Shown here: positions 6,977 to 10,510 of the stretch, one piece after another | Position numbering within the stretch: position 1 is the first letter of the stretch | Layout of the letters: the number at the start of each line of letters is the position of its first letter | Origin: Comamonadaceae bacterium | Lineage (GTDB): Bacteria > Pseudomonadota > Gammaproteobacteria > Burkholderiales > Burkholderiaceae_C | NCBI GenBank assembly: GCA_947460165.1 | Contig: CANHKH010000074.1 | Span: 1-10,510, forward strand | DNA length: 10,510 bases | Direction: 5' to 3' | Translations under genes and position numbers: made by a program | The notes under the pieces: model-generated | What the model saw: the letters and a program-made list of their open reading frames with translations, nothing else | Told to the model about the DNA's origin: nothing | Databases searched by the model: none

Positions 6977-7465
6977 TCAGGCGGTGAAGTAAGCGGGCCA
7001 AACGGGAAATTGCAGTCTGAGCAATTTGATGAAGGCCAGGTAGCTCAAAAAGGCCAAAAAGGTAGACAGCAAAAAGGTGTCCTTGACCTTCCAGCCAGCC
7101 TCAGCCATGCTGGCCACGAAGGTCAGGGCATAAATGCCAACCATCAAGCCCAGTGGCTTGAGGCCAATGGAGGGCAAACCGCCCAGGCAAACGCCAAAAA
7201 TCAAATTGGACGCAATGATGAAAGTCAAAGGTTTCCAGGCCCATTTGCCAATCTTGTCACCGTCCACGGCCTCCACCACCAGGGCTTTGAAGGTCACGAT
7301 GGTGCCCAACACGGCCAGCAGCACGCCCAGCAGCATGGGAAAGTAGCCCGGCCCCATGCGCGCGCCTGTGCCCAGTTTGTAAGTGGTCGCACCCCAGGCG
7401 AAGGCAACGCCCACGGCCATGAACATGAGACCGGAGAAAAAGTCTTTTTGACTCTTGATCTGCAC
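6977..7465 (-). CDS. tctB: Tripartite tricarboxylate transporter small permease subunit TctB
   Basis: The 162-residue protein has four hydrophobic segments (about residues 10-28, 42-62, 80-118 as two helices, and 128-150), the pattern of TctB, the small membrane subunit that assembles with TctA. The family signature GARMGPGYFP lies at residues 34-43 after the first helix. I chose GTG 7465 because GGGAG (7474-7478) lies eight bases upstream and the protein then starts with QIKSQKDFFSG, typical for the family. A TTG at 7483 would add six residues but would place the ribosome site inside the coding region. The 98-base gap from the preceding gene suggests its own promoter, and a 13-base palindrome lies in that gap. 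Confidence 0.93.
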   Translation of the reverse strand: MQIKSQKDFFSGLMFMAVGVAFAWGATTYKLGTGARMGPGYFPMLLGVLLAVLGTIVTFKALVVEAVDGDKIGKWAWKPLTFIIASNLIFGVCLGGLPSIGLKPLGLMVGIYALTFVASMAEAGWKVKDTFLLSTFLAFLSYLAFIKLLRLQFPVWPAYFTA

Positions 7466-7473
7466 GGTGTGGT

Positions 7474-7478
7474 CTCCC
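7474..7478 (-). promoter_or_regulatory. Ribosome binding site indicating a GTG start for tctB
   Basis: On the - strand GGGAG is followed by eight bases (ACCACACC) and GTG 7465. No ATG is available near the expected N-terminus, so this site decides the start. Confidence 0.7.
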
Positions 7479-7493
7479 AGCAATAAGTTGAAA

Positions 7494-7506
7494 ACAATCG
7501 GATTGT
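7494..7506. promoter_or_regulatory. 13-base palindrome upstream of tctB, possible operator
   Basis: ACAATC-G-GATTGT reads as an inverted repeat with a single central base. It lies 29 bases upstream of the tctB start in the only sizeable gap of the - strand block, where the promoter of the tct operon should be. Such sites suit a dimeric regulator, but no regulator gene is nearby and a chance occurrence is possible. Confidence 0.3.
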
Positions 7507-7563
7507 GCCTTCACAAATGGCCAATCTGGCATGTGGCTTACACCTATGAGCTGGCGCGGGCAT

Positions 7564-8334
7564 TCACCCTCCAGAGGCGTGCCTGGGTTTGAGCAGCCGC
7601 AGCCATTTGGGGGCAGGCAAGCCCCAACGTGAAGCAATGGCTTCGGCCCGGCGCACCAAGACAGGGCGCTCGGGTCGGCTGGCCTGGCCTTGGGCCAACA
7701 CCACGGTGTTGCCCTCGCGGGTGGGGCTGAAAGTCCAAACCGCCTGCTCGCCAAAGGCCGCCACCATCTGCTCAATGGAGCGCTCAAAGCTGGCGTGGCG
7801 GCCAAAGAGGTTGACCGTCATCACCCCCTCGTCGGTGAGCAAGCGCCGGCAATCGCTGTAAAAAGCCTCGCTGTCCAACACCGGCGCGGCCGCGTCTTGG
7901 TCGTACAGGTCCACCTGCAGCGCATCGACCGTGCCCTGGTGCCGGTCATGCTGAATTTCGCGGCCCGCATCGGCCAGCAGCACCTGCAGGCGCTCGCTGT
8001 CAGGCGGCAGCTTGAACCACAGGCGGCAGGCTTGCAGCACCTGCGGGTTGAGCTCCACCGCAGTGGTGTGCATTTTGAGTTTTTTAAAGCAAAACTTGCT
8101 CAGCGCGCCCGCGCCCAGGCCCAGTTGCATGGCCCTGAGGCCCGCCACCGTGTCCGGATCGCGAAACAGCAGCCAGGCCATCATGCGCTGCACGTACTCC
8201 AGCTCCAGGTCAAAAGGCGACTTGATCCGCATGGAGCCCTGTATCCAAGGCGAGCCCAGGTGCAAGTGGCGCACCTCGCCGTCGTCGGAAAAACTGACCT
8301 CGGGCAAGGCCAGCGGGGAAATGGGACTGCCCAT
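7564..8334 (-). CDS. Spermidine-synthase-like protein (class I methyltransferase fold)
   Basis: The 256-residue product has the Rossmann core of the spermidine/spermine synthase family: LGLGAG (71-76) for the nucleotide-sugar side, AVELNPQVL (92-100) with E94 expected to hold the ribose, LADAG (120-124), then VDLYDQ (141-146), followed by FYSDCRRLLTDEGVMTVNLFG. True aminopropyltransferases carry D-[ST]-[ST]-D-P at the fourth site; here both Asp are kept (D142, D145) but Leu-Tyr lie between and Gln replaces Pro. The upstream YHEM motif is also altered (EYVQRM, 46-51), while the IQ pair (31-32) remains. Polyamine synthesis is therefore uncertain; another aminopropyl- or methyl-transfer role is possible. 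ATG 8334 is preferred over TTG 8355. It follows the TatD gene by 48 bases and is probably co-transcribed. Confidence 0.83.
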   Translation of the reverse strand: MGSPISPLALPEVSFSDDGEVRHLHLGSPWIQGSMRIKSPFDLELEYVQRMMAWLLFRDPDTVAGLRAMQLGLGAGALSKFCFKKLKMHTTAVELNPQVLQACRLWFKLPPDSERLQVLLADAGREIQHDRHQGTVDALQVDLYDQDAAAPVLDSEAFYSDCRRLLTDEGVMTVNLFGRHASFERSIEQMVAAFGEQAVWTFSPTREGNTVVLAQGQASRPERPVLVRRAEAIASRWGLPAPKWLRLLKPRHASGG

Positions 8335-8382
8335 GGGCGGGGTCTTTCTAAGCAAACAACAAGGCCAGGCTGCGGCGAAACA

Positions 8383-9264
8383 TCAAGGTCTGAGCCGCAA
8401 GGCGCTTTCAGGGTCAGCCGCTGGCGCCAGCAGCGCGGCCAGCTTGGGGAGCGCAAAAATGGCATTGTCGGCCAGCTGAGCCGCCAATGCGTCCAAGGAC
8501 AGGCCACGCAGCTTGGCCAACTCAGCGGCGATGCGCGGCAGCTCCATGGGCTCGTTGCGCCCCTGGGGCTGGCCTTGGGCGCGCTGGGCCGCCGTGCGAT
8601 AGAGCCACCAGGGCGGGATGTCAGGAGAGTCGGTTTCCAGCACCAAGGCGTCCAAGGGGAGGGTGCTGGCCAACAAGCGCAACTGGCGGGCAGCCTCAAA
8701 GGTGAGCGCGCCGCCAAAGCCGAGTTTGAAGCCCAGCGCCACCAAGGCCTGGGCCTGCTGCACGCTGCCATTGAACGCATGGGCCACGCCGCGCCAACCG
8801 CCAGGTGGGCACAGCTCGCGCAGGTGCTTGAGCAGCCGGTCGGCCGAACGCCGCACATGAAGAATCACCGGCAGGCCATGGCGGCTGGCCAGGCGCAGCT
8901 GGGCGCGGTAAATGACCTCTTGGTGCGCGCGCATGGCGGGGGTCTTGAGCTCGGGAACAAAAAAATCCAGGCCTATCTCGCCCACGGCCACCAAACGCGG
9001 GTCGCTCGCCTGCTCGGCCAAGGCCCGCTCCAGCTCGGCCAGGTCTTGCGCACCCGCCTGGGGCGCGCACAAAGGGTGTATGCCCAGGGCGTAGCTGTCA
9101 CCAAAGCGATAGGCCAGATCCCGCACTGCGCCAAAGTGGGCCACCGCCACGGCCGGTATCACGCAATGCTGAACACCGGCCTGGCGCGCTCGGTCGCGCA
9201 CGGCGGCCACGTCGTGGGCCAGTTCGGGCGCGTCCAGGTGGCAATGGGTGTCTATCCAGGTCAT
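8383..9264 (-). CDS. TatD-family metal-dependent hydrolase (DNase-like)
   Basis: The 293-residue protein is a TIM-barrel metallohydrolase of the TatD family, whose characterised members are 3'-5' exonucleases or deoxyribonucleases acting in DNA repair and turnover in the cytoplasm. All metal-site residues are visible: H7 and H9 in IDTHCHLD, E96 in VGEIGLDFF, H136 in ILHVRRS, H162 in AHAFNGS and D212 in LETDSPD. It is slightly longer than the usual ~260 residues, mostly through a C-terminal Ala/Leu-rich extension and an insert between the SPD and RNEP segments. ATG 9264 is chosen because the family start is just before the DTHCH motif; ATG 9276 would add four residues, and longer in-frame starts up to 9546 would overlap the divergent protease gene. 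It heads a two-gene unit with the spermidine-synthase-like gene. Confidence 0.93.
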   Translation of the reverse strand: MTWIDTHCHLDAPELAHDVAAVRDRARQAGVQHCVIPAVAVAHFGAVRDLAYRFGDSYALGIHPLCAPQAGAQDLAELERALAEQASDPRLVAVGEIGLDFFVPELKTPAMRAHQEVIYRAQLRLASRHGLPVILHVRRSADRLLKHLRELCPPGGWRGVAHAFNGSVQQAQALVALGFKLGFGGALTFEAARQLRLLASTLPLDALVLETDSPDIPPWWLYRTAAQRAQGQPQGRNEPMELPRIAAELAKLRGLSLDALAAQLADNAIFALPKLAALLAPAADPESALRLRP

Positions 9265-9401
9265 GGCGTGGATCATGCCGCAAGGCGCTGGCCCCGCATC
9301 TGTGCAAAACAGCCATGAACGTGCTAACGTGACATTTCGTTGACTGACAAGCCCGCGTTGCTGAGTCAGCCTGCTCCCTGCCGCCGTGACGAGGTGACTC
9401 C

Positions 9402-10373
9402 ATGAAAAGGCCTTCTCTTTACAGCAGCTCGCGCCGGCCTGGCGCACCCTCTTCAGGCCAGCCAGCCCCGCCGCTGGCACAGGCCCGTGCGGCCATGCCA
9501 GAGGGACCGGCCGTGGCCTCTGGCGCGCCCAAGCCAGCCCCTCCAAGCGCCTCGCGTCTGCGTCGATGGCGCGCTCAACTCAAGCGCCTTGACTGGACAG
9601 ACCACCGCCTGCTGTGGGCGGTGATCGCGCTCATGGCCCTGTCCATGGCGCTGACGCAAGGCCTGATGCTCAGCCAACAGCCACGGGCTCTGACGCAAAA
9701 AGACATAGACGCGGCGGTGCTCAACACCCTGGAAACCCAAGTCCTGCCCTCGGCGGCCAGCCGAGCCTATGAGGCCATTCGCCCCTCGGTGGTGCGCGTG
9801 ATGGGCATGGGTCTGGACAAAGAAGGCAAGGAAGAGCAGCGCAGCGTAGGCACTGGCGTGGTGATTGTGGACAAGGGCATCATCTTGACCAACTTGCATG
9901 TGGTGCAAGGCGCGCCCACCATCCGCATTGAGTTTGCCGACGGCATGGAAAGCACCGCCAGCGTGATCAGCGTGCAGCCCGAAAACGACCTGGCCGTGCT
10001 GCAGGCGCACAAAATACCGGACGACATGATCGCCGCCACCATGCGCTCGACCAAAGACTTGGCCCCTGGCGACCAGGTGCTGGCCGTGGGCTTTCCCTTT
10101 GGCATAGGTCCCTCGGCCTCGGCCGGGGTCATCTCCGGCCTGCGCCGCTCGTTTCGCTCGCCCGAAGGCAAGCAGGAAATGACCAACCTCATTCAATTTG
10201 ACGCCGCTGCCAACCCGGGCAACTCGGGCGGGCCGCTGGTGACCATGGACGGCCAGGTGGTGGGCATCGTGACTGCCATTTACAACCCCTCATCGCAGCG
10301 CACCTTCATAGGCATTGGCTTTGCCGTGCCCATTGAAAACGCGGCCTCGGCCGTGGGACTGCCACCGTTTTAA
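9402..10373 (+). CDS. Membrane-anchored S1C (HtrA/DegP-like) serine protease without PDZ domain
   Basis: The 323-residue protein starts at ATG 9402 behind GAGG (9391-9394). Residues 1-65 are rich in Pro, Ala and Arg, 70-90 form one hydrophobic helix (LLWAVIALMALSMAL), and the rest is a trypsin-like domain that should lie in the periplasm. The catalytic triad is visible: H166 in LTNLHVV, D196 in ENDLAVL and S275 in NPGNSGGPL, with the oxyanion turn GFPFGIG at 230-236. The domain ends at GIGFAVPIENA and the protein stops 14 residues after FAVP, where DegP and DegS would continue into a PDZ domain, so substrate recognition must come from elsewhere. The MoxR ATPase gene begins 28 bases downstream, suggesting one operon. 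It is divergent from the TatD gene. Confidence 0.92.
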   Translation: MKRPSLYSSSRRPGAPSSGQPAPPLAQARAAMPEGPAVASGAPKPAPPSASRLRRWRAQLKRLDWTDHRLLWAVIALMALSMALTQGLMLSQQPRALTQKDIDAAVLNTLETQVLPSAASRAYEAIRPSVVRVMGMGLDKEGKEEQRSVGTGVVIVDKGIILTNLHVVQGAPTIRIEFADGMESTASVISVQPENDLAVLQAHKIPDDMIAATMRSTKDLAPGDQVLAVGFPFGIGPSASAGVISGLRRSFRSPEGKQEMTNLIQFDAAANPGNSGGPLVTMDGQVVGIVTAIYNPSSQRTFIGIGFAVPIENAASAVGLPPF

Positions 10374-10401
10374 TTTCCCCCTGAACCCGCCTGGAGAGCG
10401 C

Positions 10402-10510
10402 ATGGACACACACCCGCCTTTTTCCGCCGCCACCCCCCGCAGCCCCGTGAATGCCGACACGGCCCAGCTGATGGAGCGCATTCTTTATGAAGTCAAGCGC
10501 GTGGTGGTGG
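10402..10510 (+). CDS. MoxR-family AAA+ ATPase, N-terminal fragment (3' end outside the window)
   Basis: ATG 10402 follows GGAG (10393-10396) by five bases and the frame stays open to the last base, giving 36 residues. The segment ends in ...LMERILYEVKRVVV, which fits the start of MoxR ATPases, where a helix plus K-x-VVVG comes just before the Walker A region. MoxR proteins are ATP-driven chaperone-like enzymes often encoded with DUF58 and von Willebrand A domain proteins. The Walker motifs are outside the window, so the call rests on this short match and on the gene order after an S1C protease. Confidence 0.62.
   Translation, partial: MDTHPPFSAATPRSPVNADTAQLMERILYEVKRVVV

Noticed and set aside
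7690..9318. A 542-codon open frame on the + strand across the spermidine-synthase-like and tatD genes
   Set aside because: It is antisense to two well-recognised genes, has low-complexity Gln/His/Ala/Gly composition, and spans their intergenic gap. It is an artefact of high GC content.
9265..9546. A longer N-terminus for the TatD protein, up to residue starts at 9546
   Set aside because: The extra residues overlap the divergent protease coding region and precede the invariant DTHCH start of the family, so the frame is open by chance.
1..10510. Defence system, prophage, integron or CRISPR
   Set aside because: I looked for nuclease/ATPase defence pairs, integrases, transposases and regularly spaced repeats. 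TatD is a housekeeping hydrolase family and no other candidate component is present.

Overview
The window is GC-rich chromosomal DNA that looks like a betaproteobacterium of the order Burkholderiales, most likely family Comamonadaceae. The basis is gene content and protein style: a TctBA tripartite tricarboxylate transporter pair, a Nudix protein with a DUF4743-like N-terminal region, a TatD plus spermidine-synthase-like pair, an S1C protease next to MoxR, and a G/C-rich palindromic intergenic repeat. The placement is inferred from recognition, not from a database search. The DNA is densely coding with short intergenic gaps. I see no insertion sequence, phage gene, CRISPR array, tRNA or rRNA.

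Layout, left to right. (1) Positions 1-414 hold the 3' end of a fumarylacetoacetate hydrolase family gene on the + strand. (2) Positions 415-669 are noncoding and filled by a cluster of G/C-rich repeats: two direct copies flanking one inverted core copy. (3) On the - strand, a quinone oxidoreductase gene (2476 to 1481) is followed after 7 bases by a Nudix hydrolase gene (1473 to 670), probably as one transcript. (4) A 162-base divergent spacer contains a perfect 8-base inverted repeat and leads to a + strand EamA-type transporter gene (2639-3538). (5) Converging on it from the - strand are a second EamA transporter (5328 to 4399) and an SDR-fold protein (4365 to 3577), spaced like an operon. 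(6) A strong intrinsic terminator at 5397-5422 ends the tctB-tctA operon (7465 to 5441, - strand). (7) Upstream on the - strand lie a TatD-family metallohydrolase (9264 to 8383) and a spermidine-synthase-like protein (8334 to 7564). (8) On the + strand, a membrane-anchored trypsin-like S1C protease lacking a PDZ domain (9402-10373) is followed after 28 bases by the start of a MoxR-family AAA+ ATPase, cut by the window edge.

Most of this is housekeeping or accessory metabolism: carboxylate uptake, small-molecule export, redox enzymes and envelope proteolysis. I found no convincing new multi-gene system. The points most worth a second look are the repeat cluster, the SDR protein whose catalytic Tyr and Lys appear replaced by Ser and Arg, the spermidine-synthase-like protein with altered substrate motifs, the tctBA pair without a local tctC, and the PDZ-less protease beside MoxR.
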